64,000 nt of DNA from Pseudomonas sp. DC1.2 (GCF_034351645.1 NZ_CP133782.1:1555001-1619000), one strand, 5' to 3'; counted from the stretch's first letter, positions 52,921-62,766 are shown. Numbers and translations are program-made. Notes: generated from the sequence alone by a model not told the origin.

Positions 52921-52948
52921 ACACCGGCCTCGTGCCGGTGTTGTTTTA
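52921..52948 (+). terminator. Block-end terminator 3
   Basis: ACACCGGC-CTCGT-GCCGGTGT, then TTGTTTT. Third member of the conserved hairpin set. Confidence 0.82.
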
Positions 52949-52953
52949 TCTGC

Positions 52954-53352
52954 TTACTGCAAAACCTCCCTTCCTTCGCTGCTCGCTTTGGTCGTGGCCT
53001 GAGCGATCAAGGCATCGAGCATCTGCGCAACAAATTTCTGCTGGCTCTTAGGTAGCTGGTCGATGGCTTCCAGTTGCTGTTGCCATTTCGGAGCAGGGCC
53101 ACGCTTACGCACAGTGGTTTCCTGCTGCTGACCAAACAGCTCTTTGAGTGTGGTTGCAAGCAGTCGGGCCAGTTCAGGCAACGCCGCTACCTGGATACGC
53201 CGTTTACCGGACTCATAGGCTTGGATGGTCTGCTGGGACACGCCCAGCCGTTCAGCCAGTTGTGTTTGGGTGATGCCGTGTTCTTTGCGCAGGCGGGCAA
53301 TGCGTTCGCCCAGGGCAATGAAAAATGCACGTTCTTCGCTGGTGATGCTCAT
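52954..53352 (-). CDS. XRE-family regulator 4 of the CDI locus
   Basis: 132 residues from ATG 53352; a start 33 bases upstream is possible. HTH LRKEHGITQTQLAERLGVSQ then QTIQAYESGKRRIQ. The C-terminal end LEAIDQLPKSQQKFVAQMLD matches the shape of the other three regulators (LEAI..LP...Q..V..MLDA), though overall it is the most diverged. It marks the right end of the cassette region; decayed IS sequence follows. Confidence 0.83.
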   Translation of the reverse strand: MSITSEERAFFIALGERIARLRKEHGITQTQLAERLGVSQQTIQAYESGKRRIQVAALPELARLLATTLKELFGQQQETTVRKRGPAPKWQQQLEAIDQLPKSQQKFVAQMLDALIAQATTKASSEGREVLQ

Positions 53353-53447
53353 GGCTGTCGTTGACAACAACGCAGCACAAAACAAGATATGGTCCTGGTC
53401 GATTGGACGCTCGAACTGATTTTTCGCTGGCTCATTGTGCAGCGGCA

Positions 53448-53574
53448 GTCATGGACTTGATCCAGTAGGCGCGCGAATGGGCATGCACCTTATGCCTATC
53501 TCAACGATGTGCTGTAGCGGCTGCCGACGCAGCGGGAGAGCGAAACTGCAGAGCTGCAGCACAGATGGGCAAAC
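53448..53574 (+). pseudogene. IS66-family transposase remnant
   Basis: VMDLIQ-stop-AR, then in another frame GHAPYAYLNDVL-stop-RLPTQRESETAELQHRWA. This is the C-terminal end of IS66 TnpC (DPYAYLKDVLTRLPTQ pattern) with two stops and a frameshift. It is a dead trace of a mobile element at the edge of the CDI locus. Confidence 0.72.
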
Positions 53575-53601
53575 TTATACTGTGCAAGGTGCTAAAGCCC
53601 G

Positions 53602-54756
53602 CTATCCGCGCAAGGGCCTGAAGAATGCCCTGATTTCCTCCGCCAGAATCTGAGGCTGCTCCAACGCTGCGAAATGACCGCCATGGGCAGCATGTTCCCA
53701 GTGATGCACGTTGAATACACGTGCGACCCAACTACGCGGCGGCATAGGCAGCTCCTTAGGGAATAGTGTTACGCCTAATGGCGGATCGACCCGTTCCCAA
53801 GGCTCGAACGTCAGTGGGTTTTGCCGATTTTCCTTATATAGACGTAAGCTTGCCTGTAGGTTCCCGCTAAACCAGTACAGGGAAATATCGTTGAGAATCG
53901 TGTCGAACGACAATACCTGCTCTAGATCGTCGGGATGATCAACCCATGCCTGAAATTTTTCGACTATCCACGCCGCCAGCCCTATTGGTGAGTCCGCCAA
54001 TGCGAAAGCAAGTGTCTGGGGTTTCGTGCTCTGCAACGCCGCATAGGCGCCCTCAGTGGCAGAAAAGTGGCTGCTCCTATCCAAGAATTCCTGTTCTTTC
54101 TCGCTCAAACTATCTTGGCCGCGACCTAGTGGCGGCCGATAGCTCCCAGGAATGTAATTGAGATGAGCGCCGATAATTTGGGGTGGATGATCACGGGCGA
54201 GCCACATTGAAACGCCTGCGCCGATATCCCCTCCCTGGGCACCAAAACGATCGTACCCCAGCTGCTCCATGAGCGCTTTCCAGAGCGCCGCAATCTGTTT
54301 TGAGCCTGTCCCCGCTTGGATCGGTGCAGGCGAGCAGCCGTAGCCAGGAAGAGAGGGCACCACCACATCAAATGCGTCAGCGGCATCACCACCGTTGGCA
54401 GCAGGGTCGGTGAGTAGCGGGAGCAACTGTTCCATTTCCAGGAATGAACCTGGCCAGCCGTGGGTGATAACCAGAGGCATGGGCTTGTGCCCTTTTCCGC
54501 GCTGGTGCAGGAAATGAATGGCTTGGCCATTGACCTCAGTCATGAACTGCGGCAGCTGATTGATCCGTCGCTCTTGATCTCGCCAATTATAGTGGTTGCA
54601 CCAATGTTCAAGGAGACGCTGAAGAAAAACTGAATTGGTACCATCCTCCCAGCTGTCTGGCTTTAGGGCATCAGGGAAGCGTGAATTGCGTAGTCGCTGA
54701 TGAAGGTCACTTAGCTGAGCATCAGTGACGGCCAACGTAAACGGTCGGATGGGCAT
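53602..54756 (-). CDS. Epoxide hydrolase-type alpha/beta hydrolase
   Basis: 384 residues. An N-terminal EHN lid domain (about 1-105, LHQRLRNSRFPDALKPDSWE) precedes the alpha/beta hydrolase core. Oxyanion HGWPGS, nucleophile Asp in AQGGDIGAGVS, ring-opening Tyr region near NYIPGSY, and catalytic His in GGHFAALEQP. It is of the microsomal/juvenile-hormone epoxide hydrolase group and has no signal peptide. It stands alone between IS66 and IS5 remnants, which suggests horizontal arrival. Confidence 0.9.
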   Translation of the reverse strand: MPIRPFTLAVTDAQLSDLHQRLRNSRFPDALKPDSWEDGTNSVFLQRLLEHWCNHYNWRDQERRINQLPQFMTEVNGQAIHFLHQRGKGHKPMPLVITHGWPGSFLEMEQLLPLLTDPAANGGDAADAFDVVVPSLPGYGCSPAPIQAGTGSKQIAALWKALMEQLGYDRFGAQGGDIGAGVSMWLARDHPPQIIGAHLNYIPGSYRPPLGRGQDSLSEKEQEFLDRSSHFSATEGAYAALQSTKPQTLAFALADSPIGLAAWIVEKFQAWVDHPDDLEQVLSFDTILNDISLYWFSGNLQASLRLYKENRQNPLTFEPWERVDPPLGVTLFPKELPMPPRSWVARVFNVHHWEHAAHGGHFAALEQPQILAEEIRAFFRPLRG

Positions 54757-54932
54757 GACAACTCCGTATGAGTGTAAATACGCTAAATTACAGTGCTGCT
54801 TCGCAATCAGGTAATCAGCGGCTACCAGCCCATCGCCAAAATCACCAGATCAAACGCTCACCCGAAACTGCGAAGTCCTAGGGCTCCAACGAAACGCATC
54901 GACGCCAGTTGCCTGAGCAACGATATCCCGGT

Positions 54933-55350
54933 TACTTGACTGATGCTGAAGGGGCGCTGGTTGCCGATTTACTTGAAACTCAGGGATGTGCCACAGCGTC
55001 ATTCTCGACGGAAGCTGCTCGAAGCCTGCTGCTATTTTGTCGATAGAGCATACGCGGGGAATTGAACTCAGCGCCTGTATAAAACGCACGCGGTCGACGT
55101 TCAGTTGATCCGGGGGGCAAACGCTAGAAGAACGTGGCCATGGTGCTCGGCGCAAGGCGATCTGTTCACGGTAACACCTGCTCCGACCAGCTTCGTGGTG
55201 CTGCCCAAGCGCTGGTTGGTGGTGCGAGCTTATGCCTGTAACGACAGGGCTTGGCGACTGATCATGCGCCACGACCGGTGGTTCGCAGTGAGTGAGGCGT
55301 GGGTGTGGTTGGCCGGGGTACTTGTACTCGCGCGCCGACTGACGACTTGA
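54933..55350 (+). pseudogene. IS5-family transposase remnant
   Basis: The left piece reads YLTDAEGALVADLLETQ (IS5 N-terminal YLTDAEWALVADLL), shifts frame to EACCYFVDRAYAGN (compare DACCYVVRTGCAWR), and the right piece reads FVVLPKRWLVVRAYA and SEAWVWLAGVLVLARRL, an IS5 C-terminus. The middle with the catalytic core is missing. A minus-strand ORF across it is spurious. Confidence 0.75.
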
Positions 55351-55394
55351 ATTTGTCTACATCCTCCGGGCGCGGTATCCAGTTTCACGCGCAT

Positions 55395-55425
55395 AAAAAA
55401 TCCGGAGCCTTTGTCCGGCTCCGGA
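55395..55425 (-). terminator. Terminator of the lipoprotein gene
   Basis: TCCGGAGCC pairs with GGCTCCGGA; on the minus strand the stem is followed by a T run (AAAAAA on plus). It ends transcription about 90 bases after the lipoprotein stop. Confidence 0.72.
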
Positions 55426-55510
55426 CTCTTCTGCTGTTCGTGGGTTAATCAATAATCCTTAACTGAACAGCATGCGGCTTGACCGTGCTTTACACGTCAG
55501 CGCTTACCGC

Positions 55511-55846
55511 TTATTGAGCGGTTTTCAACTTGACGACATCACCGGAGATTTTGGTGGTGTAACCGGTCAGGACCCAAGCCCAGAACCAGTTTTCCTGCAC
55601 TTGAGTATTGATCATGGCGTCGCCGCCTTTAGCCTTGATCGCTGCATCTTGTGCGCGAACAAAACGGCTGTTTTGTTGAATCGGGATAACGCCGAACAGC
55701 ATTAGGCCAGTGGCGGTTGCTTCACTGTGGCCCAACACGGTGTATTGGCTGCTGTCATATTGCTGAGTCTTCATCGGGGCGCCGGTGCAACCCGCCAGAA
55801 CCAGGCCAAATACTGCCGCTGCAACTACTTTACTGAGGTAATTCAC
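55511..55846 (-). CDS. Small lipoprotein of unknown function
   Basis: 111 residues from the GTG at 55846; upstream codons lack an RBS. The signal sequence VVAAAVFGLVLAGCTGAP ends in the lipobox LAGC, so the mature protein is acylated at Cys. The remainder (ATATGLMLFGVIPIQQNSRF, then GDAMINTQVQENWFWAWV) resembles TRL-like or DUF6567-type lipoproteins; I cannot be sure. Probably anchored in the outer membrane. Confidence 0.75.
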   Translation of the reverse strand: MNYLSKVVAAAVFGLVLAGCTGAPMKTQQYDSSQYTVLGHSEATATGLMLFGVIPIQQNSRFVRAQDAAIKAKGGDAMINTQVQENWFWAWVLTGYTTKISGDVVKLKTAQ

Positions 55847-56018
55847 TGCACAACTCCATAATAAAACGTCCGGGCCCATTACTTGGGCGGCGCGCATTTT
55901 AACGGAGATGATGGCCAATAGATATCGATTGTAGAGTGGTTACGGGTGAAGTATCAGGACGGTGGATGACGTTAAGAATGCATTAGTATGCTGACCACTT
56001 GTTAAGGACGGATACAGC

Positions 56019-56924
56019 ATGCGAGGCAGTGAATTCGCCCAGCTTCGGGCGTTTGTCGCGGTGGTTGAGCACGGCAGTTTTGTGCGCGCGGCGGCTCATT
56101 TGGGGATGTCGGCGTCGGCGCTGAGTCAGACGATCCGTGAATTGGAGGAACGTCTGGATGTGCGGCTGCTCAACCGCACGCCCCGCAGCGTGTCGCCCAG
56201 TGATGCCGGTGCGCGGTTGTTGTTGCGTCTGCAACCGGCGCTCAACGAGTCAGACGTAGCACTCGCAGGTGCCACGCACACGCCGGGCATACCCAGCGGT
56301 TGTTTGCGCATCAACGCGCCACGCGTCGCAGCTATTTATTACCTCGCGCCGTTGGTTGGCCCGTTTCTGAACGCCTATCCCGGCGTCAGCCTCGACATTG
56401 TCACCGACGAGCAGGTGTCGCAAAGGTTGACCGATGGCTTTGACGTCGGCATCCGACTCGGCGAAAACCTTGATCAGGACAGGGGCTGCGTTGAATTGAG
56501 CGGTCACCTTGAAATGATGGTCGTGGCGTCCCCGGCCTACCTTGAGCAATTCGGTACGCCACAGACCCCGCACGATTTGAGCGAGCATCAGTGTTTGTCC
56601 TGTCGTGGGTCGACTGAGGGCAGCCCATATCGTTGGGCGTTCGAGCACGCGGGCGAGCGACTGTCGATCTCTGTCAATGGGCCGCTGGTGGTCACCGAAC
56701 CGGAAATGCTCACCCGTGTTGCCCTTGAGGGCGCGGGTATTGCCTACCTGTTTGAGCATCAAGTGCGCGAGCACATTACGGCGGGCCGTTTGGTTCATCT
56801 GCTGCAGGACTGGACGCCGGCCTTTCCCGGGTTTTACCTCGATTACCCAAACCAGCAGCCCATATCCCCGGCGCTGCGGGCATTTCTGGATTTTGTGCAA
56901 CGGCCGCTACGGTCAGATTCATGA
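56019..56924 (+). CDS. LysR-family transcriptional regulator
   Basis: 301 residues. HTH: FAQLRAFVAVVEHGSFVRAA then AHLGMSASALSQTIRELEER. The effector domain follows (about 90-295), of the AaeR/DsdC-like CrgA group with IPSGCLRINAPRVAA. No divergent target gene lies close by; the lipoprotein gene is 172 bases away on the other strand. The 296 bases after it hold nothing I can name except the upstream region of cysM. Confidence 0.9.
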   Translation: MRGSEFAQLRAFVAVVEHGSFVRAAAHLGMSASALSQTIRELEERLDVRLLNRTPRSVSPSDAGARLLLRLQPALNESDVALAGATHTPGIPSGCLRINAPRVAAIYYLAPLVGPFLNAYPGVSLDIVTDEQVSQRLTDGFDVGIRLGENLDQDRGCVELSGHLEMMVVASPAYLEQFGTPQTPHDLSEHQCLSCRGSTEGSPYRWAFEHAGERLSISVNGPLVVTEPEMLTRVALEGAGIAYLFEHQVREHITAGRLVHLLQDWTPAFPGFYLDYPNQQPISPALRAFLDFVQRPLRSDS

Positions 56925-57220
56925 CGGGGTGGTTTTGAGTATTCCCGGCGTTCTCTCCTGCGAGTTGCTGGTAGGAGACTTACATACCGTTGTCGTTGAT
57001 ACCGTGGGTCGGTAGCACCGACCCTCTCGGCTGAGCCGTTGCTCAAGGCGAGCCCATTGGTAACTGAATCATCTGCAAGTGGGCGCCAGCGGATCTGGAA
57101 AGTGACGACGTGATCTGCTCCTTATTCCCATAAGCGATAAGCACCATACTTTGCGTGATATGGCCTGCGCAGGTTTGCCGGTATGATGGGCGCCCCCGCA
57201 GTCTGGATTGCGAATACGCC

Positions 57221-58123
57221 ATGACCTTGCAGTACCCAACCATCGCCGATTGCGTCGGCAACACTCCGCTGGTCCGTTTGCAGCGCCTGCCGGGCGTCAC
57301 CAGCAATACCCTTTTGCTCAAGCTGGAAGGGAATAACCCGGCGGGATCGGTCAAAGACCGTCCGGCGCTGTCGATGATTACCCGCGCCGAATTGCGCGGG
57401 CAGATCCACCCCGGCGACACGCTGATCGAGGCGACCTCGGGCAACACCGGGATCGCTCTGGCGATGGCGGCGGCGATCAAGGGTTACAAAATGATCCTGA
57501 TCATGCCGGACAACTCCAGTGCCGAACGCAAGGCGGCGATGACCGCCTATGGCGCCGAGCTGATTCTGGTGACTCAGGAAGAGGGCATGGAAGGTGCCCG
57601 CGACCTGGCTCAGCGGATGGAAGCCCAAGGCCGTGGCAAGGTGCTGGATCAGTTCGCCAATGGCGATAATCCCGAAGCGCACTACACCAGCACCGGCCCC
57701 GAAATCTGGCGCCAGACCCAAGGCACCATCACCCATTTCGTCAGCTCCATGGGCACCACCGGGACCATCATGGGCGTGTCGCGCTACTTGAAAGAGCAGA
57801 GCGATAGCGTGCAGATCGTCGGCTTGCAGCCAATGGAAGGTTCGGCGATTCCGGGCATACGCCGTTGGCCTCAGGAATACCTGCCGAAGATTTATCAGGC
57901 GGATCGTGTCGACCGAATCGTCGACATGGCGCAAAGCGAAGCCGAAGACGTGACCCGTCGACTGGCCCGCGAAGAAGGCGTTTTTTGTGGCGTGTCCTCG
58001 GGCGGTGCGGTGGCAGCGATGTTGCGCCTGTCCAAAGAAGTTGAAAACGCGGTGATCGTCGCGATCATCTGCGACCGTGGCGACCGTTACTTGTCGACCG
58101 GCATTTTCGACGCGCCCAACTGA
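57221..58123 (+). CDS. cysM: Cysteine synthase B (O-acetylserine sulfhydrylase)
   Basis: 300 residues from ATG 57221. PLP enzyme of the cysteine-synthase family: the Schiff-base Lys is in [12 protein letters not shown], the substrate loop is [13 protein letters not shown], and the phosphate loop [11 protein letters not shown]. The [11 protein letters not shown] insertion marks CysM, not CysK. It makes cysteine from O-acetylserine and sulfide or thiosulfate. Stop and the following rlmD ATG share one base (TGATG). Confidence 0.95.
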   Translation: MTLQYPTIADCVGNTPLVRLQRLPGVTSNTLLLKLEGNNPAGSVKDRPALSMITRAELRGQIHPGDTLIEATSGNTGIALAMAAAIKGYKMILIMPDNSSAERKAAMTAYGAELILVTQEEGMEGARDLAQRMEAQGRGKVLDQFANGDNPEAHYTSTGPEIWRQTQGTITHFVSSMGTTGTIMGVSRYLKEQSDSVQIVGLQPMEGSAIPGIRRWPQEYLPKIYQADRVDRIVDMAQSEAEDVTRRLAREEGVFCGVSSGGAVAAMLRLSKEVENAVIVAIICDRGDRYLSTGIFDAPN

Positions 58124-59475
58124 TGGCCAAGCAAGAGAGAGGCCTGCGCTTTCAGCCCACGGGTGGTAGCAAGGCCCCGCAAATTCCCACCGGTAAAAAG
58201 CAGCGCTTGAGCATCGAGCGCCTGGCCAACGACGGTCGCGGTATCGCGTTTTTCGAAGGTCGCACCTGGTTCGTTATCGGCGCTTTGGCCGGTGAAGACG
58301 TTGAGGTTCGGGTGTTGGGCGCCCACGGTAAAGTCGTCGAGGCGCGCACTGAACGTGTGTTCCAGCAGAGTGAACTGCGTCGGCCGGCACCTTGCCCGCA
58401 TGCCGGGCGCTGCGGCGGTTGCAGCGTTCAGCACTTGCCCCATAACGAACAACTTGCCCTGAAACAGCGCATGCTCGCCGAGCAATTGTTGAAGGTCGCG
58501 GGTGTCGAGCCCCTGGAGTGGGCCGCGCCGTTGAGTGGTCCTGAGTTCGGTTACCGCCGCCGTGCCCGAGTGGCTGTGCGTTGGGACATGAAGGCGAAAA
58601 AGCTTGAAGTCGGTTTCCGTGCGGCAGGCAGTCAAGACATCGTCGCGATCAGCGAATGCACGGTGCTGGTACAGCCTTTGCAACCGATCATGAGCCGCCT
58701 GCCGGAGATGTTGCGGCGCTTGAGCAAACCCCAGGCGCTGGGGCACGTGGAATTGTTCAGCGGCTCTACATTGGCGGTTTTACTGCGGCACATGGCGCCG
58801 TTGTCCGACGCCGACCTGACGATCCTCAAAGATTTTTGTGCATTCCATGAAGCCCAGTTGTGGCTGCATGGCGACGGCGAACCGCAACCGGTCGACGTCG
58901 ATCAGGTGCTGGGTTATCGCCTGTCATCATGGGATTTGGATTTGGCGTATCGGCCTGGAGATTTCATCCAGGTCAACGCCGGGGTCAACGAGGCGATGAT
59001 CGCCCAGGCGCTGGACTGGCTTAAGCCTCAAGCCGATGAGCGGGTTTTGGACCTGTTCTGCGGTTTGGGTAACTTCGCACTGCCGCTGGCCAAAGCCGTT
59101 CGTGAAGTGGTGGCGGTCGAGGGTGTGCAGGCGATGGTGGAGCGGGCTGCGGCCAATGCATCCAGCAATAACCTGCATAATGCGAAGTTTTTTCAGTCAG
59201 ATTTATCCCAGCCTTTGACCGATGCCGAGTGGGCCAGCGAAGGCTTTTGTGCGGTACTCTTGGACCCACCGCGCGACGGTGCTTTTGAGGTGGTGCGCAA
59301 GCTGGCATCGCTGGGCGCCAAACGAGTGGTGTATGTGTCGTGCAACCCTGCAACTCTGGCGCGCGATACGGTCGAATTGATCAAGCAGGGCTACCGGTTA
59401 AAACGTGCCGGGATTCTCGATATGTTTCCTCAGACGGCACATGTCGAGGCCATGGCGTTATTTGAAGCGAGCTAG
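58123..59475 (+). CDS. rlmD: 23S rRNA (uracil-1939-C5)-methyltransferase
   Basis: 450 residues. An N-terminal TRAM domain (about 25-80), four Cys for a [4Fe-4S] cluster in [11 protein letters not shown] plus an earlier or later Cys, SAM motif [16 protein letters not shown], and the catalytic motifs LLDPPRDGA and [12 protein letters not shown] (nucleophile Cys, Glu later in HVEAMALF). It methylates U1939 of 23S rRNA. It overlaps cysM by one base and precedes relA by 124 bases. Confidence 0.95.
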   Translation: MAKQERGLRFQPTGGSKAPQIPTGKKQRLSIERLANDGRGIAFFEGRTWFVIGALAGEDVEVRVLGAHGKVVEARTERVFQQSELRRPAPCPHAGRCGGCSVQHLPHNEQLALKQRMLAEQLLKVAGVEPLEWAAPLSGPEFGYRRRARVAVRWDMKAKKLEVGFRAAGSQDIVAISECTVLVQPLQPIMSRLPEMLRRLSKPQALGHVELFSGSTLAVLLRHMAPLSDADLTILKDFCAFHEAQLWLHGDGEPQPVDVDQVLGYRLSSWDLDLAYRPGDFIQVNAGVNEAMIAQALDWLKPQADERVLDLFCGLGNFALPLAKAVREVVAVEGVQAMVERAAANASSNNLHNAKFFQSDLSQPLTDAEWASEGFCAVLLDPPRDGAFEVVRKLASLGAKRVVYVSCNPATLARDTVELIKQGYRLKRAGILDMFPQTAHVEAMALFEAS

Positions 59476-59599
59476 GATGGCTCGTCTGGTCCGACTGGCC
59501 CGTCCGTGCCGCTCTCGCTTTAGCCCCGCGAGAGTCCACGGGCAACGAAAGGTCAGCGATTTGACGCATTGAATCTGCGTCGTAGGGAAGGTAAGCAAG

Positions 59600-61843
59600 A
59601 TGGTACAGGTGAGAGCACACCAGCCGATCAACACCGACGGCAGTATCAATCTCGAGGCTTGGCTCGATCACGCGGTCAGTGTCGATCCGGCACTGGATCG
59701 CGAGGCCTTGAAAGAAGCCTGCGAGTTCGCTCGACAGTCTGAACAGCAAGCCAATGCGGCGAAAAATCTCTGGTCCGAAGGGACGTCGAGTTTTCGCACG
59801 GGGCTTGAGATTGCGGAAATCCTCGCCGACCTCAAACTCGACCAGGACTCGCTGGTCGCCGCGATCCTGTATCGCGGCGTGCGCGAGGGCCAGATTCAGT
59901 TGCCGGCGGTCAGCCAGCGCTTCGGTCTGGTGGTTTCCAAACTCATCGACGGCGTGTTGCGCATGGCGGCGATCAGCGCCAGCCTGAGCCCGCGCCAATC
60001 CTTGGTACTCGGCACCCAGGGCCAGGTGGAAAACCTGCGCAAGATGCTGGTGGCCATGGTCGACGACGTTCGCGTTGCCCTGATCAAACTGGCCGAGCGC
60101 ACTTGTGCGATCCGTGCGGTAAAAACCGCCGACGACGAGAAGCGCAACCGTGTCGCTCGTGAAGTCTTCGACATCTATGCGCCGCTCGCTCACCGCCTCG
60201 GTATCGGTCATATCAAGTGGGAGCTGGAGGACTTGTCCTTCCGTTACCTTGAGCCTGACCAATACAAGCAGATCGCCAAGTTGCTGCATGAGCGGCGACT
60301 GGATCGCGAGCGTTTCATCGCCGACGTGATGAGCCAGCTGAAGAATGAGCTGACCGCCACCGGCGTCGATGCCGACATCAGCGGCCGGGCCAAACACATC
60401 TATTCGATCTGGCGCAAAATGCAGCGCAAGGGTCTGGAGTTCAGCCAGATTTACGACGTGCGCGCCGTTCGCGTACTGGTGCCGGAAATGCGCGACTGCT
60501 ACACCGCGCTCGGTATCGTCCACACCTTGTGGCGGCACATTCCCAAAGAATTCGACGACTACATTGCCAACCCGAAAGAGAACGGCTATCGCTCGTTGCA
60601 CACCGCAGTGATCGGCCCCGAAGGCAAGGTGCTGGAAGTGCAGATCCGCACCCATGCCATGCACGAAGAAGCCGAGCTGGGGGTTTGTGCGCACTGGCGC
60701 TACAAGGGCACCGACGTCAAGGCTGGTTCCAACCAGTACGAAGAGAAAATCTCCTGGCTGCGTCAGGTCCTTGAGTGGCACGAAGAGCTCGGCGACATTG
60801 GTGGCCTGGCGGAACAACTGCGCGTCGATATCGAACCGGACCGGGTCTACATTTTTACCCCTGACGGCCACGCCATTGACTTGCCGAAGGGTTCCACACC
60901 GCTGGACTTTGCTTACCGCGTCCACACCGAAATCGGTCATAACTGCCGCGGCGCCAAGATCAACGGGCGCATCGTGCCGCTCAACTACAGCCTGCAAACC
61001 GGTGAGCAGGTCGAGATCATCACCAGCAAGCACGGCACTCCAAGCCGCGATTGGCTGAACTCGAACCTGGGATATATCACCACCTCGCGAGCGCGGGCGA
61101 AGATTGTCCACTGGTTCAAATTGCAGGCCCGCGATCAGAACGTCGCGGCCGGTAAAACCTTGCTTGAGCGTGAACTCACCCGCCTGGGTCTGCCGGCAGT
61201 GGATTTCGACAAGTTGGCCGAAAAGGCCAACATGAAGATCGCCGAGGATATGTTTGCCGCGCTGGGCGCCGGCGATTTGCGCTTGGCGCAACTGGTCAAT
61301 CTGGCGCAACAACTGGTCGAGCCGGAACGCGGCAACGAACAGTTGGAGCTGATCCCGCGCAAAGCCACCGGCTACAAGCCGGGCAAGCGCGGCGACATCC
61401 AGATCCAGGGCGTTGGTAACCTGATGACCCAAATGGCCGGTTGCTGTCAGCCGCTGCCGGGGGATGCGATCGTCGGTTACATCACCCAAGGCCGTGGCGT
61501 GAGCATTCACCGCCAGGACTGCGCCTCGGTGCTGCAATTGGGCGGGCGTGAGCCGGAACGGATCATCCAGGTCAGTTGGGGGCCGGTGCCGGTGCTCACC
61601 TACCCGGTGGATATCATCATCCGCGCTTACGACCGTTCCGGTTTGCTGCGCGACGTGTCTCAGGTGCTGCTCAACGAGCGGATCAACGTGCTGGCGGTCA
61701 ACACCCGCTCGAACAAAGAGGACAACACTGCGTTGATGTCCCTGACCATCGAGATTCCGGGGCTGGATGCGTTGGGTCGGTTGCTGGGCCGTATATCCCA
61801 GCTGCCTAACATCATCGAAACCCGCCGTAATCGCACGCCGTGA
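59600..61843 (+). CDS. relA: (p)ppGpp synthetase I (GTP pyrophosphokinase)
   Basis: 747 residues in RelA order: a degenerate hydrolase-like domain (about 50-195, lacking the HD pair of SpoT: the site reads VAAILYRGVREG), the synthetase domain with YDVRAVRVLVPEM and NGYRSLHTAVIGPEG (about 250-350), a TGS domain (DRVYIFTPDGHAIDLPKG), a Cys/zinc part (MAGCCQPLPGDAIVGYI) and a C-terminal ACT domain. It makes (p)ppGpp on starved ribosomes. RBS GAAGG lies ahead of the ATG. Confidence 0.96.
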   Translation: MVQVRAHQPINTDGSINLEAWLDHAVSVDPALDREALKEACEFARQSEQQANAAKNLWSEGTSSFRTGLEIAEILADLKLDQDSLVAAILYRGVREGQIQLPAVSQRFGLVVSKLIDGVLRMAAISASLSPRQSLVLGTQGQVENLRKMLVAMVDDVRVALIKLAERTCAIRAVKTADDEKRNRVAREVFDIYAPLAHRLGIGHIKWELEDLSFRYLEPDQYKQIAKLLHERRLDRERFIADVMSQLKNELTATGVDADISGRAKHIYSIWRKMQRKGLEFSQIYDVRAVRVLVPEMRDCYTALGIVHTLWRHIPKEFDDYIANPKENGYRSLHTAVIGPEGKVLEVQIRTHAMHEEAELGVCAHWRYKGTDVKAGSNQYEEKISWLRQVLEWHEELGDIGGLAEQLRVDIEPDRVYIFTPDGHAIDLPKGSTPLDFAYRVHTEIGHNCRGAKINGRIVPLNYSLQTGEQVEIITSKHGTPSRDWLNSNLGYITTSRARAKIVHWFKLQARDQNVAAGKTLLERELTRLGLPAVDFDKLAEKANMKIAEDMFAALGAGDLRLAQLVNLAQQLVEPERGNEQLELIPRKATGYKPGKRGDIQIQGVGNLMTQMAGCCQPLPGDAIVGYITQGRGVSIHRQDCASVLQLGGREPERIIQVSWGPVPVLTYPVDIIIRAYDRSGLLRDVSQVLLNERINVLAVNTRSNKEDNTALMSLTIEIPGLDALGRLLGRISQLPNIIETRRNRTP

Positions 61844-61854
61844 AGATGACCTCG

Positions 61855-61884
61855 CTGTGGGAGCGAGCAGGTTCGCTCCCACAG
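61855..61884. repeat. REP element
   Basis: CTGTGGGAGCGA-GCAGGT-TCGCTCCCACAG, a perfect 12-pair hairpin of the common Pseudomonas REP type, between relA and mazG. The single copy supports placement in Pseudomonas. Confidence 0.9.
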
Positions 61885-61904
61885 GGTTTTGTTGTGAGAC
61901 AGAC

Positions 61905-62741
61905 ATGATGTACAGCCTTGAAGACTTGCTGCACCTGATGAACCGCCTGCGTGACCCGCAGTTTGGTTGTCCGTGGGACATCAAGCAAACCTATGCGACG
62001 ATCGTTCCGCACACCCTGGAAGAAGCCTACGAGGTCGCCGACGCCATCGAGCGTGGCGACTTTGACCACTTGCAGGGCGAGCTGGGTGATTTGCTGTTTC
62101 AGGTGGTTTATTACAGCCAACTGGCGCGCGAAGAAGGGCGCTTCGAGTTCGCCGGCGTGGTCGACAGCATCACTCGTAAGTTGATTCGTCGTCATCCCCA
62201 TGTGTTCCCCACCGGCGATTTGTATGCGCCGCTGGACGTTGCGCGGCTGAGTGAAGAACAGGTCAAACAGCGTTGGGAAGAGATAAAGGCCGAGGAGCGT
62301 GCCGAGAAATCTACGGCACCTGAGCAGTTATCGTTGCTGGACGATGTGCCCAGCGCGTTGCCGGCGTTGTCCCGTTCGGCAAAATTGCAGAAGCGCGCAG
62401 GGCAGGTCGGTTTCGACTGGCCGCACGCGTTGCCGGTGCTGGACAAGGTCCGCGAAGAACTCGATGAAGTGCTCGAAGCCATGGCCGACAACGACGCCTT
62501 AGCGATTGCCGATGAAGTCGGTGATCTGCTGTTTTCCGTGGTCAATCTGGCGCGGCACCTCAAGGTTGATCCGGAAACGGCCTTGCGCGGCGCCAACTCG
62601 AAGTTTGAACGTCGCTTCCGATTTATCGAACAGGCATTGCGCGACACCCGCCGTCCCATAGAAGATTGCACCCTCGAAGAGTTGGACGCCTTGTGGGGCG
62701 AAGCCAAACGTCAGGAAAAGAATTTGCCCAACTGCGGTTGA
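61905..62741 (+). CDS. mazG: Nucleoside triphosphate pyrophosphohydrolase
   Basis: 278 residues from ATG 61905, the start that matches the family (LEDLLHLMNRLRDPQFGCPW). Two MazG domains: the first has CPWDIKQTYATIVPHTLEEA with EAYEVADAIE and GELGDLLFQVVY, the second KVREELDEVLEA and DEVGDLLFSVVNLARH, each with the ExxE12-28ExxD metal motif. It removes unusual NTPs and can lower ppGpp effects, in keeping with its place after relA. Confidence 0.94.
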   Translation: MMYSLEDLLHLMNRLRDPQFGCPWDIKQTYATIVPHTLEEAYEVADAIERGDFDHLQGELGDLLFQVVYYSQLAREEGRFEFAGVVDSITRKLIRRHPHVFPTGDLYAPLDVARLSEEQVKQRWEEIKAEERAEKSTAPEQLSLLDDVPSALPALSRSAKLQKRAGQVGFDWPHALPVLDKVREELDEVLEAMADNDALAIADEVGDLLFSVVNLARHLKVDPETALRGANSKFERRFRFIEQALRDTRRPIEDCTLEELDALWGEAKRQEKNLPNCG

Positions 62742-62766
62742 GCAGTTGCCTAAGTGAGTAAGCACC

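Noticed and set aside
54850..55272. Minus-strand ORF of 140 residues
   Set aside because: It overlies the IS5 remnant, whose plus-strand frames give recognisable transposase pieces.
59381..61984. 867-residue minus-strand ORF across relA
   Set aside because: Antisense of relA, which has all expected domains on the plus strand.
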